In this document: positions 47,615-59,939 of the stretch, piece by piece | Layout of the letters: each line of letters opens with the position of its first letter | Numbering within the stretch: position 1 is the stretch's first letter | DNA from: Anaeramoeba flamelloides | Taxonomy: Eukaryota; Metamonada; Anaeramoebidae | Assembly (NCBI GenBank): GCA_027625915.1 | Contig: JANTQA010000023.1 | Coordinates: 10,478,001 to 10,542,000 of the forward strand | Direction of reading: 5' to 3' | Length of the DNA: 64,000 nt | Position numbers and translations under genes: made by a program | The notes under the pieces: generated by a model | Seen by the model: only the letters and a program-made list of their open reading frames with translations | Told to the model about the DNA's origin: nothing | The model's database searches: none

Positions 47615-48510
47615 ATAAACTCTTTTTCGAATAAAAGGGTACTAGAAAATTTCAAGAATTATTCATAATTGAATCAAATTAATTGTAGTATCATTCTAAA
47701 ATATAAAAAACACATTAAAACATAAAAAAAAACTGGATATTTAAAACTTGTTAAAACAAAACAATTAAAAATAAAAATTAACTATTGTCTAAATTGATAC
47801 GCCCTTTTATTTGAAATGAGAAATCTCGTTTTGTTAAATTGTTAGGAACAAAATATAAAATCAATTAAAACTGTTGAATAATGTGAATTGTGAAAAAGTT
47901 CTTTACATTTTATTTATAACTCTTTAGACATCAAACTTTTACTCATTAAGATCCATTTTTTATATATAAAGCTATAATTAATTTGGGTATTTTGTTCGAA
48001 TTTTTTTTTTTTATTTACTTTTTTTTTTTGGTTCCAGACATCAACCCAATAATGGTCTTTCTGAATTCATATGTCTAGCTCATTAAAAATCCAAATTAAA
48101 CTGTTTCCAGTTTTATACTTGTTGATTATTTCCAAATTGGTTTCTTCTTATCTTGTATTTTTCATTTTCCAATTGTTCAATATCCATAAATAAAAAAAAT
48201 AAATTACAAAAATGAAAAAATGAATAATTAAAATGAAAATTGCCAATAAGTACAGCCAGTTCCACTTTTAAGGCACAAACTTTCAGCAAAATTGAAGACA
48301 CAAAAAAATCTCAAATTAAGGCATGAAATTTGTAATTATTTTTTTTTTACAATTTATTTTACTAGAATCTGAATTTTGTGCCTTAATTTGAGATTTTTTT
48401 GTGTCTTCAATTTTGCTGAAAGTTTGTGCCTTAAAAGTGGAACTGGCTGTAATTATCTTATTAACAATCAAATTCACTAATATTGATGATTTGAGCGGTA
48501 TTTCATTTTG
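47615..48510 (+). repeat. Dispersed repeat, second copy, carrying a nested MITE
   Basis: Partner of 6605-7265. The left part starts AACTCTTTTTCGAATAAAAG after TA and has an inverted counterpart CTTTTATTTGAAATGAG near 47813-47829, so a further MITE forms its first 215 bp. The repeat is split at 48251 by the palindromic MITE and resumes at 48452. Confidence 0.65.
48253..48449. mobile_element. Young 197-bp palindromic MITE, TA target duplication
   Basis: Flanked by TA at 48251-48252 and 48450-48451. The arms start CAGCCAGTTCCACTTTTAAG and stay complementary for about 72 bp, then a few mismatches, around a centre of roughly 40 bp. The arms are so alike that the transcript or single strand would fold into one long hairpin. 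The paralogous site at 7230 lacks the insert. Termini and TA target suggest a Tc1/mariner-type transposase acting in trans. Confidence 0.85.
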
Positions 48511-48539
48511 TTTGACAAGGATTTTATTTCCAAATTCTA

Positions 48540-49085
48540 AATTCCAATTCAAAATTTAATATAAAACAAAATTTAATTTTTGAAAAACCCATCTTATTTA
48601 ATCAATTATTGAAAAAAAAACTTAAATTAGAACCATTTACTAAATGTATTGTAAGCAATTGTTTATGAATTATAATACTCATAAAACTAAAAATAAATAA
48701 TTTTAAATCAAAACAAAAAAAGAGTGTGCCAGAAATTTTGGATATGGGATAAAGGAAAAAACTACATTTATAAATTTGTTTATATTTTATTGGCAATGAT
48801 TAATCAATCAAATGGTTAGTTATATTCAATAGATTTTATGAATTTTTTTTTTTATTTTGAGCTAAACCCAACTGTATCCTTTTTTCAACTACACTGAAAA
48901 TTTTCACAGTTAAACAAACCAGTGTACCGAACTGAAAAAAAGAAAGGAAAATAAAGGAATAAAAGATCAAAAATCAATTTTCATATTTTCCTAAGGAAAA
49001 ATTATTTCCAAATTGAAATAAAATACAGTTTGTAATTTTTTCAACTTTTTTAACCTTATATAAATTTTCAAATAAAGTCCATATT
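48540..49085 (+). mobile_element. MITE, AAACTCC family, diverged copy
   Basis: Left end AATTCCAATTCAAAATTTAA; blocks AACCATTTACTAAATG, TTATAATACTCATAAAAC, GTGTGCCAGAAATTTTGG, TATAAATTTGTTTATATTTT; right end AAATTTTCAAATAAAGTCCA. Follows the composite repeat at 47615-48510 after 30 bp. Confidence 0.55.
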
Positions 49086-50473
49086 TAGATCCTGAAAATC
49101 GGTCAAATATAATACAAATTATTTGTTAGCTTGTTAAATAACCATATCTATAAAGGATGTAATACTAATTTACCCCCTTAAAATATCTTATTTTGTAAAA
49201 AAATAAAAAATTAATTTTTTTATCTTTTAACTAGTATTTGGTAAAAATAATTCTTTAGAATGTAAAAAATGTCTTTTATTTCTGTAAAAAATGGATTTCA
49301 ACATATTTTTGGATAGTTGTATTCTCTATATTTATAAAATAGGGAATTTTTTATATTTTTTTACCATTATTGAATTACATTTAAAAAATTCAGAAAAAAT
49401 ATTTAAAAAAAAATCAATTGGGATTTAAATTAGCCCAATTTATCACACCTTAAAACTGATATGATAAGAATTATACGGGGTATTATTGGTAGTATGTGAT
49501 TTCTTGGTACTATTGTTACTTTTTTCACCAATTGTTTTAAATTTTTATTCTGGAATTTTTAGACAATTATCTTACAATCCCTTTTTTGTTTTAAATTAAA
49601 GGTAATAAACTTTAACTATAAAGAAGAAAAAAATTTTTTAAACATAAATTTAAAATTTCTCTTCAACTCCAGTAGCAATAAAAGTAATTATTTTTTTTTG
49701 ATCATTCAATTTAGCATCTGTCTTTACAATATTACAAGATCAATATTCAAAAACAATATATCAATTAAATCTTTGTTTTTCTTAAGTACCCCAATTGTTT
49801 TACAAAATTGGTAACTTTCTCGATAATATATTTTTAAAAACAAATTCAAGAGAAATATTTTGAAAAACAAGATTTTTTCAAATGGGTTATCTGACCTTTA
49901 AATTCATCTTGAGTGGGATATACTGCTTGAAATATTTGATATTTTTTTCAAAATATTTAATTGTTTTAAATAGAATGTATGAACTTGTCAACTCTTTTAG
50001 GAAAAAAAGTTGTTAGCAACACCTAGAGAATAGATCACGAAAGTGAGTTACTCAAATTACAACACACTTAAGTGTTCTATGAATGTATTAATCTCCTACT
50101 GGTATCGTAGGTCTAAATGGGAAAAAAGTTTTCGTTTTTTTTTTCACCAAAGAGAGTTTTCAAAGAAATAGATTTGATAATTTGTAATGTCTATTAATTT
50201 GCTTATTACCTTTTTGTGTACCTCTCATGAATGGTAGACTTGTTAATATAACTAAAAGATGAACTTTGACCCATTATAAATTTCTAATATAAGCTAATAA
50301 ATAGTGAAAATAATTCAATATCAAAAACCAAATGTCAACAGTAATAGTAAAAGTTGAACAACTCTTATGAATTGTAACAAATTCTTTGAAACACTTTTTC
50401 CCAAAAGGAACTCTGCAAATTATCATTTTTTGTTTTTATACACTTATCGATTAGAAGAAAACGATCCAAAGAC
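49086..50473. other. Intergenic, 5' flank of OST4
   Basis: No gene recognised. The segment 49880-50470 is somewhat less A/T-rich than average and carries no repeat found elsewhere in the window, so regulatory sequence or an undetected RNA is possible, but I see no specific signature. Confidence 0.45.
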
Positions 50474-50584
50474 ATGATTACTGATGCACAACTACTATTT
50501 TTTGTTAACCTTTTAGGAATTGGAATTGTTGGGTTAATCGTGTTATTTTTCCTTGGGGCAGAAAAGGTTGAAGAGGAACTTTAA
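50474..50584 (+). CDS. OST4: Oligosaccharyltransferase subunit Ost4 (36 aa)
   Basis: A single 36-codon frame, ATG at 50474 and TAA at 50582. The protein starts MITDAQLLFFVNLLGIGIVG, continues with LIVLFFLGAEK and ends VEEEL. Human OST4 (37 aa) begins MITDVQLAIFANMLG and yeast Ost4 MISDEQLNSLAITFG, so the M-I-(T/S)-D-x-Q-L start, the single membrane span and the total length all match. Ost4 is a mini-subunit of the ER oligosaccharyltransferase that stabilises the Stt3-Ost3/6 (or STT3A/DC2) contact during N-glycosylation. The acidic C-terminus is unlike the basic or mixed tail of human and yeast forms. Neighbours are unrelated. No intron is needed. Confidence 0.88.
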   Translation: MITDAQLLFFVNLLGIGIVGLIVLFFLGAEKVEEEL

Positions 50585-52484
50585 TCATGAATTTTCCAAA
50601 ACTTTAAAAAAAAAAAACGATTTTCACGAACAATAATTCTTTTTCAAAAATAACAAAATCAAAAACAAAAACAAAACCAAAATAAAAACCAAAAAAAAAA
50701 CAAATCCTGATTGGTGGATTATGTAAAAGGAATTTAGAATCTTTATGAAAAAGATCTTTCTCATAAAAAAAACTATTTAATATACAAAACACTTTTAATA
50801 TTGTTTTAAGATTTCGTTCGTTACTTTTTTTTTTAATTTTCTTTTTTATTTCTGTTAATTTTCATTAATACTAAAATAATAACAAAAATTAGATTTAATT
50901 TTATTACCAACCAGTCAATTTTGGAAGAAGAATGGTATAAATTGGCTTGAGAGATCTTGATGTTTAACAAAAAAAAAAAAAAAAATTAAAAACAAAAAAG
51001 TCTCTTTTTTTTCTTACACTCAAACTTCATTTCACTTTTTTACTGAACACAAATATAGCCACTAACTCAAGAACAATTTTAAAATGAATACCATCAATAC
51101 CAAAACATTTTTCAGGTGGAAATCCTTTTTTAATGAATATTTTGAAAAATAAGATCTTACTCTCTCTTTATTTTCTCACAAAATGAAACAGCTGTTGCTT
51201 TTTATTTCTCAGTGTTGACTAAAAACAGTAAACTCAACATTTCTGGTTTATGGAAATTAAAGTAGCATACCCACATTTAAAATTTAAAGTCGGATAATAT
51301 TTCAGCTTTTCAATTTATTTCAATTCACGATTCAGGAAGACTCCCTTTACTTGAGAATTTTAAATAAAACCCAAAATTATATCAACACAATTAATAAAAA
51401 GGTCTTGCTTGGAGAATAAGCAAAGAGAACACCAATTTCTATTTGTGTCTCTCGATAACTTACACACCACTAGATGAAAAATAAAAATGAAAATCCAAGA
51501 TAGACAAAAATTATTACTTCAATTATCATTCCAGCCTTGTTAATAGATTTTATTCACAATATAATCAACGTTCCAGTTCTTAAAAATCTTGAAGTTGTTA
51601 TGTGTATTGTTGTTAATAGTACTACGATTTTTAAAAGTTTCTAGTTGAGAAAAAAAGGTCTACCTTGGGGTAAAAATTTTTAAATGGATCACCACAAGGA
51701 AAATTTTTTCAAAAAAAAATCTCTAAATTTTGTATTTTTGAAATACACTCATATAATAAACATTATTATACATAACAATTTTCAATGAGGTTTACAACTT
51801 TAATAGATATTAATAGGAATTGAAAAAAAAATGAAATTTTTCAGTAATATTATTTTCATTTTTAATTGTAAAATTTTTGAATTTTTTAATTGACTTAGTG
51901 GAGAGATAATTTTCAAGTATTTTTTTAATAGTCTAAAAAGGAAACATATTTTTCAATTTGAAAATAGCACAAAATATTTCAATCAAAAGATATTGCTAAA
52001 TTAAATTGAAAATCTGATTTTTTATCTGTTTTTTGAATATTTTTTATCATTTTATTTGTTTCTGTGTTTGAGTTTTTATATACGTTCCCGGTTGTTTTCT
52101 GCAAATTGCTTTAACATTTATTCGTTTTTCAATATTAATGTTGAATCAAAAATTAATTCATTTCAACTTTTTCCAATATAAAAATACCCTGAAAATAGGT
52201 GTTTTTTTCAAAAGTCGGTATTTTTGAAAAGGGGGGTATTCAGATTTTCATGAGTTTAAAAGCTATCCTATTTTTATTACATAAAATTATGATAACTTTG
52301 AAAAAATAATTTATAAAAGAAGTATAACTGAAATCCAATGTATAGTTTAGGGTAACTTTAATTTTTGGTATTTAAATTTTCCTTGTAGTGATGCGGCAAT
52401 CAATTTTAGTTTAATTCAAATTTAGGATATTTTTTTTAATAGATAATAACTAATAGTTTTGAAAACGCTCTTATCATCTAAAAA
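50585..52484. other. Intergenic, no recognised gene
   Basis: Between 51000 and 51660 the DNA is less A/T-rich and contains short open stretches (for example a 22-codon ATG frame at 51084, MNTINTKTFFRWKSFFNEYF), but I could not join them through plausible splice sites. No repeat pair found. Confidence 0.4.
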
Positions 52485-53135
52485 AAGGACATTCAGAAAA
52501 CCTAACGAAAGTGTCCATCGAGTGCCGTAGAGTGTCTAGGTTTTTTTAAAAACAAGAAATAAACCGAAAATTTCAGAAATTTTCGGTTTATTTCTTAAAT
52601 TAAAAAAAAACCTAACGGCACTTTTCTTGATTTTTTCTGTTTTATTTGTTAAGTTTTATAGGTTTTTTGAGGTTTTCTATATTATTTCGAAAATCTATTG
52701 ATTTTCGTCAAGTTTTTATTGAGTTTTCTATTTATTTAGAAAATCAATAGATTTTAGTTATGTTTTTTTTTTTTACTTTAGAAATAAACAGAAAATATTA
52801 ATAAATTTTCTGTTTATTTCTAAAGTAAAAAAAAACCTAGAACACTTCAGAAATCAATAGAAAACTCAAAAAAACCTAACGAAAATATATAGATTTTCAA
52901 ATAAACAGAAAACTCAAGAAAAGCTAACGGTGGTTTTCCAGAATTCAAAAGAATGGAGTAAAATCTTTGGTTTTTCTCTATTCTTTTAAATTCTGGAATA
53001 CCTAACGGCGGTTTGTTTTTACTTTTTGAAATAAACCGAAAATTAAATAAATTTCAGTTTATTATAAAACTCAAAAAAAACCTAATGGAAGTATCCACCA
53101 TGTGTCGTAGAGTGCCTGGTTGTTTTTTTTTTTAA
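52485..53135. repeat. Foldback cluster: palindromes separated by CCTAACG boxes
   Basis: Perfect palindrome 52554-52596 with 21-bp arms and a single-base loop. A second at about 52766-52835 has roughly 31-bp arms (GAAATAAACAGAAAAT core), and a third at 52938-52996 has 21-bp arms with two mismatches. Between them lie CCTAACG or CTAACGG boxes at about 52501, 52610, 52876, 52923, 53001 and a variant near 53090. At both ends are copies of GTGCCGTAGAGTGTCTAGG. The same parts occur at 26440-26880. No coding capacity. Confidence 0.7.
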
Positions 53136-54546
53136 TTTGAGAAATAAAAAGTAATTTTAACATTGCAAATAATTGATTATCCATATGAAATATATTTATC
53201 AGATCTAAAATACTTATGAAATATAATATAATGACAGCTTAACTATGAAAAAAAATTTTTCTAATTTTTTACTATTAAATTGAAAAATATCAAAAAAAAA
53301 ATACTGGAAAATAATATTTTTAACTTAAATTGTAAAATATCTCGAAAAATATTTTTTGATCTAAGATCTTTTATTAAAAAATATTGTTTATTATGATTGA
53401 AGTTATTAAAAAGGGTAAAATAAGGAAATGTTTAAATTTTTTCATGATACTTAGGTGAAAGAAACGATTTCATTTTTCCATACCTTTTGATAAATTAGTG
53501 ATTTTTTCATTAAAAAAGAAAAAGGATTTGAAGTTTTTTCCCGTTTTATTATTCAAAGAGAAGTAAGATTTTGGAAATTAATATCTTTTTAAGGGGTTAG
53601 CATCTACCACAGGGAACTCTAAAAGTAAAATAAGTTATTATTGAATTGAAATTATATTAGTACACCATGGTTCAAATGTCTATAAAAGTTTTTTTAGTAA
53701 AATAGTAATACAAGTTGTTCTAATCAAATTAAAAACAATACCTTGTATTTTTTTAAAAATCAAATAATTTGAAAATAAATTTGTATCATGAGGCAAATTT
53801 AAGGGTTGAATTATTAATATTAAAACTTATCAATTGAAAAATTGTTTTCTTAAATTTCTCGAGAAAGGTAAATTAGTTACAAAAAAAAAAAAATTAAACT
53901 TTTTTAAATAATTAAATAATTAACCAATAGTTCAATATAATGAATATTTTCAAACCGTAAAAATATAATTGAAAATACAAGAAGCTTTATAAAAAGGAAA
54001 CAAAAAGAAACAATTTTTTCGTTTTTGGGTTGAATATTATTGAGTAAATCTTGAAATTGAAAAAAAATTGAAAAAATAGATACTTTTGGAAGTTCTAAAG
54101 ACGAATAATTGAACACTAGAATAATATTATTTTCATATATATCATTATATTTGGAAAAGGAATTAAAAAAAGTTTCAAAATGATGATTTTGATTTTATAC
54201 ACAAATTAAAAAATTGTAATAATTTAATATTCAATAAGATTTTTTAGACAAATTTGAACCACTGAGAACAATAACATCCCTCAGTATCAGCAGTTATTGA
54301 TTTTTTCAAAAAAAAATATCGAATAAATTTCTTTTTGAGATGCGAAGGCATTGAGAAAAAAATATATTCAGATCTTTTTTTTTTTCAAAAAAAAATCAAT
54401 AGCGAATGTTATATTTTGAGACCTAAAATAATAAAAAAACATCAAACAAAAAAATTTTTAAATTTCTTTTTTATTTTTTTTTCACACTTTGTGATCTTTG
54501 TCTGAAATAATGATAAATTTTAAAAACAACAAATAAAATATATCAT
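53136..54546. other. Intergenic, no recognised gene
   Basis: A/T-rich; the minus-strand 70-codon frame at 53904-54116 is low-information and has no domain. Confidence 0.45.
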
Positions 54547-55118
54547 TCATTTGAAAAATTGTTCCAAAATCTGATGGTACATTGGAACGTCATTGGGAAA
54601 CTCATTGGCATTATCTTGGTTTTCAAAAGAATAAAACTGTGGTCCATTATACATCAAATTAATAAAAAAACTTAAAAATAAAATAATAAAAATACTATTT
54701 GTTTTTCAATTTCAAAATTCTGTCGTTTTTCTTTTTTTTATTTAAAAGTAAAAATTAACAGAATTTTTCCAATTTCTTTTAGAAACTAGTCCTACTTTCT
54801 TTTTTTCTATTTTTTGTCTCAGAAACCAAAAAAATTTTTTAAAATAAGAAATATTTTTTTTTGATCTCGAAACAACCTTTGGAGTTATTTTTTAACTAAA
54901 AGAACAAATTTTAAAGGATCAATTTTTTTGATTTCACCAACTTGATCAAATATTTTTAGTAACACAATTTTTTCACTTTCAACAATATATTTTTTAATCA
55001 CCAAAAACACTTCCAAACACCAATTTAAATCATTCCCATCAATATTTTTACTTAGATTTAAATTTGCAAAAAAATCAACTAATTTTAGCTTATTTCTTTT
55101 CTTCCAGAATATGAAAGC
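54547..55118 (-). other. Possible coding exons of an unrecognised gene
   Basis: Minus-strand open segments with coding-like composition: 55118-54885 (77 codons: KLVDFFANLNLSKNIDGND, then WCLEVFLVIKKYIVESEKIV, ending FVLLVKK) and 54654-54547 (MYNGPQFYSFENQDNANEF then PNDVPMYHQILEQFFK). Both end in stops, and I could not establish the splice that would join them. A further segment upstream (STSLDIFDIVSLMLLYLDK at about 55178-55122, after a TTTTTCAG acceptor) is in a different frame. The plus strand of the same region also offers splice-like signals, so the strand is not certain. Confidence 0.25.
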
Positions 55119-58100
55119 TTATCCAAATACAATAACATTAGGGAAACAATATCAAATATATCCAGTGATGTAGATCTGAAAAATATAGCATCATTTTTGA
55201 TATTTTTTTCATTATTTTTCTTTGAGAAAAATAACAATTATAATATATTTTAGTTCTAGAAGAATTTATGGTGACTTTAATACCGTAAGTGGTTATTTCC
55301 TTTCAAGAGAAAGTCAAATCAATAAAAAAAAAAAAAAAAAAAAAGTATAAATACTGTTTAATTACTATTTATGATTTAGGGTGTTCTTAAAAAAATTTGA
55401 ATTTATCCGATTTTCAAGCATTTTCAGCTTTTTTACTAGGATTCGAAAAAAATGTATATTGATATTAATTAATTAATTAGGTAACAGCTGGTATATTAAT
55501 TAAAATTGAATATTTTCTTCAAAAAAAAAAAAAAAAAAAAAATGGAATTCACTGTAAATGAGCTGGTATCACTATAATACTTACCGAATATTTAAAATTA
55601 TGATAGTTAATAAAAAATATATTGATACCCTTAAGTTATTCAATCTCCGAAAAAATTCAATAAAAAAATAAATTAAAATTTTCTTTAGTAAAATCCGAAA
55701 TTAAAATTTCAGTGAAAATTTAAAAAAAAAACAAAGTGAAAAAGTAATTTTGAGAAATAATTTTATTTTTTTATAAATGATGTTTTAATGTTCTAACACT
55801 AAACCTAACTTATTTGGCTTTTTCTATTTTGTTTCAATACTATATTTAGTAATTATTTAAATATAATTTTCTCAACAAATATTTTCCAAATTCAATTATT
55901 TTAGAGATTCTCAAAAAAAAAAAAATAAATAAATAAAATTTACTTCTTTTTTTTTTAAATTCAATTTTAGAATAGATTATTTCTTGCTAAATTATAATAC
56001 ATTCACTATCTTAGTATTTTGTTCTTTTGGTGTATCGGACTTTTTAAAAGTAATTCATTTTATTTTGGTAATATAATTTTAATAGTGTAAACAAATTTTC
56101 TCCCAAAAAAAAAACAATTCCGTTTTTTAATTATTTTTATATTTTGATAAATTTTGCAGTCTTCTAATAAAATAATTCAACTCATTTTATTTTACCTTGA
56201 TAAAGATCTATTATATATTCTATATAATTATTTTAAATTTTCATAAATAATAATTTCATATTATTTAAAACTTAAAAAGTGCCTTTAGATCAATCCAAAA
56301 TGTCTTTTAAAATATTTGCTCAATTTTAACTTAGCATAATAACATAATATTTCTGAATTAGAAAGAATAAAATTAACTTTTAGTAATAATTATGATATTA
56401 TCCGTTCCATTTTTTTGTGAATTATAGAAAACAAAAAATGTTTATAATAATAATTCTTGTCTATCTTCTAAAAGAGCCTTTCATCATACTTATTTCAATT
56501 CTATATTAATTAATATTATATTATTTGAAATATAGCCTATTAAAAATTTGGAAATAAATTATGAATCATGATATTTGTTTAAAGAAAAAAATAAAAATTT
56601 GCAATGTTAGTACTTTTGAACTTTTCAACTAATTTAATAAATATTTTAAAATCAAAAAAAATTGGATCAACATTAAGATCATTAAAAAAACAATTAATTT
56701 ATTAAAAATGATTCAGAAGAAATAAAATTGAACCTATGATCAGATTAAAAGATAATTTTCTTTTTGTTTGTCTTTGTTTTATAGATTATTCCAAACATTT
56801 CCTTTACAATAATAATCAATGAAAGGCGAACCAATAACTCTCAATTTTTAATCATTTTATTGAAACTAACTATTAAATTTATGGTTTGGTAACTCTTTTT
56901 TGTTTTATTTCTATCAATTTTTTCATTATCTTGGGATAAATCATTGTAGTGTCACAATTCATACTTAAAATAGATCTAACTATAATTCCCAAAAATCCCC
57001 GAAAATCGAAAATACAAAAATATTATTTTATCTACTTAAATACACTTTTTCAACAACTTCTAAGAAACTCTAGTATAAATAAACTGAGTACAAAGGTAAA
57101 TTTGGAATTTTATTAGAAATTTTTTTTTTTGGTTTAAAAGTATCAAAATTCCAAAAAAATACAATTTTGGGGAATGGTATTCGACCCATTTTATGCGTAA
57201 AGGATTGGTATCTTAGATATGTGTAATATTTATAATAATTGCTTAATTTTATGAAAGAATGAGATACAATATCTTTGTCAAGAAAGTTTCTGAATAGGTA
57301 CCTTTTCTCATAATTTTTTTGTCTATGATAAAATCTAAAAATAACTATATTATATCTAAAGGTACTTATACATATCTAGCCCAAGTTAACTTAATTTAAC
57401 TCCCCATCCCAGAATAAGAAATTATTTTCAACACCCCTGGACAACCACCATCCCAAACTCAACGCAACCCCAAGGTCTATATTATATAATACTTTTATTA
57501 TAAAAATGTCCTAATCCCAACATCTACTATATATACTCAGATAAACTCAATAGGTACCATAATTTTTTGTGAGGATTTTCTGAAGAAATTAATAAAAAAA
57601 TTTTTTTTCTTAAAGTAAAATTGTTATTTTACCAATATATATATTTCTCACAACCCTTGTATTTCTTAGTGGCTCTTTAAAGGCTTTTTTCAGTGTTTAA
57701 AAAATTTTTGAGTAATTTTGATTTTCAATTATTTTAAGGGATATTTCAAACTTCCCTTAAAAAACATTGTTTAAATTCTAAATATTTTACAATAAAGTAA
57801 AAATAGAGATTTAGATATAAAAATGTTTTATTATCAAACACTCTTTCATTATCATTTTTTTTTATTTCATCTGGTACATATAGTTTCTTTTTAATTTTTA
57901 GATTAAGTTCAATTAGAGTTGGTTTGTAATAAAAAAGATCAATAATTTCATTGATTTATTAATTATCATGTGAAAAGAAATATTATTTTATTTTGTACTG
58001 TTTTCTATTGAATTTTAATATCTTAGTTTTTGCTATAAAAATAATTGACTGATTTTCTTTTCAGAATCTATTGAAATATATCCCAATGGAATATTGAAAT

Positions 58101-58534
58101 TGGAACAATCGATAAACTTTTCAACATTTTACCAAAGTATATTTAATACAATTCAACTTTATAATTGATTGTGGCATTTTATTTGACTTAAAATCAATTA
58201 TAAATAAATATATTTTAGAAAGTACTTGGGTATAATAAAAGGTGGTGGTATTTTTATAAAAATTAAAAAAAGATTGTTTTCTAATCCTATTTGGAATTGA
58301 TAAAACAAATAAAAATTTTGGGTTTATTGTTGCTATTCCATTGGTTATTTCAATTATAAAGATGAAAAGTTGTCAGGATATCCAAAATCTGTAAATGTAC
58401 ATAACAAAGGGTTGTGTAAATCTTGAATTTATTTCTTTTCGAGTTATTAGGTACTTTTTTAAGACAAACAATTTACTAATATAAAATAGAAAATTGCCTT
58501 ACAACTTTAAACTCTATTTTGATGTATATATATT
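55119..58534. other. Intergenic, no recognised gene
   Basis: Long A/T-rich spacer with several poly-A tracts. A plus-strand series of short splice-bounded segments near 55107-55460 could be exons but is too short to judge. Nothing else stands out. Confidence 0.4.
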
Positions 58535-58561
58535 TGTGTGTGTGTGTATGTGTGTATGTTC
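58535..58561. repeat. GT-rich microsatellite
   Basis: A short run of TG dinucleotides interrupted by TA (TGTGTGTGTGTATGTGTGTA). It is the only GT-type microsatellite noticed; all others in the window are TA- or homopolymer-based. Confidence 0.8.
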
Positions 58562-59189
58562 AATAATAAAAATATTTTTTTTAATTTTTTGAATTTATCA
58601 AATTGAAAAATCTATATTCTTTTTCTAAATAGTAGGGATAATTTATTCAAAATATTTTATTCTACTCAATTCAAATAAGACTTTTACAATATAGAAAAAA
58701 TGTTATTAAACTTTTATCAATGATTAATTCTTATTTAATTTGTTTTTTTGAAAGGTATTACCTAAATAAATGTTTTAAAAATTTCTTGATTTCAATTTTA
58801 TATGATATTTTTTAAGAGTGACAACTAAAGATTATTTTCTTTTTTATTAGACTAAAAAAATTTCATAAAAAAAATAGATTTTATCTTGAGAAAAATTCCA
58901 ATAGAATAGGAAAACTTATAACAGTGTTTTATTTTTTAAAACCACAATTAGATGGTTATTATATTCCAATTTTTTATTTTAATTTTATGTATCGCTCATT
59001 TTCTCCCAAGTAAATAATATTTTTTTTAATTTTTTGGAAGTTACGTTTGTTTCTGTCAGATAGCAATCAAAAAATTAATTTCAAATATCAATTTTTGTTT
59101 CAATTGACCTACAAAGAACAAATAAAAAATAAATAAAATAATACAGATCAAAGGACAATTGATATTCTGTATCAAGTAAAACTTAAAAA

Positions 59190-59420
59190 TCTAATAGATT
59201 TTCTTAAAAATTGAGAACCCCAAATTCTAATGTAAATTCAATTGAAAAAAAAACCATTATTCATTTTGATCCGCAATTGAAGATCCAAATAAAATCCCAA
59301 TAGAAACAATATGGTTTCTCTTAAATCATTGTTACTGTTTCAATAACCTTAGAATAACACGTTTTTACTTAGTCGGTGACTATCGATCTTGCAATAATAA
59401 AAAAAAAATCGCAAAACAAT
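59190..59420 (+). repeat. Dispersed repeat, paired with 5990-6250
   Basis: Same order of landmarks as its partner (CATTTTGATC, CCAAATAAAA, TTTCAATAA, TTAGAATAA, TGACTATCGAT). Directly followed by the inverted family 2 fragment. Confidence 0.55.
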
Positions 59421-59454
59421 TACATATAAAAAAAAATAAAAAAACATAGTATAA

Positions 59455-59597
59455 AAAAAAATGTGAAAAAATGATTTCAATTTTGAAATTTTCAAAATAA
59501 ATTTTCAAAATAAATTTTTTCTTCTAAAAACCATTCAATTCTGTAAATACATGTAATTCACCTATTATAACTATGCCTCTAATGCTGGAAAATAGTT
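59455..59597 (-). mobile_element. Fragment of MITE family 2, inverted
   Basis: Its right-hand end, read on the minus strand, is AACTATTTTCCAGCATTAGA after TA. It goes on with AATTACATGTATTTACAGAA, ATTAGAAGAAAAAATTT-like and TTTTTTCACATTTTT blocks, as in 41843-42375. Only about the first 140 bp of the element are present. Confidence 0.5.
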
Positions 59598-59906
59598 TAT
59601 TTTGATGAAAATGTTTTGAAATATATCCAATAGGTACTAATTTAATCATTGTTAATATTTCTCTGGGTTTTATATTACCAATTTACGAATTGAAATACTA
59701 AAGAAGAAAATATTTTGAATGAAATGTAAAAAAAAAAATGTAAGAATTTTTTGTAAATACCTCAGATAAAAATTTTAAAGAAAATATTAGTTTGTGGTCT
59801 TATTTAATCTTTTTTTTTCTTTGACTTTGATTTAGATTTTGATTTTTTTTTTTTCTTCTTTGATTTTGTTTTTCTTTTTGATTTTGATTTTGATTTAGAT
59901 TTTTTT

Positions 59907-59907
<1 letters not shown>

Positions 59908-59939
<32 letters not shown>

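Noticed and set aside
49980-50120. Less A/T-rich patch examined as a possible tRNA or snRNA
   Set aside because: No acceptor-stem pairing, no GGTTCRA-type T-loop and no snRNA signature could be found.
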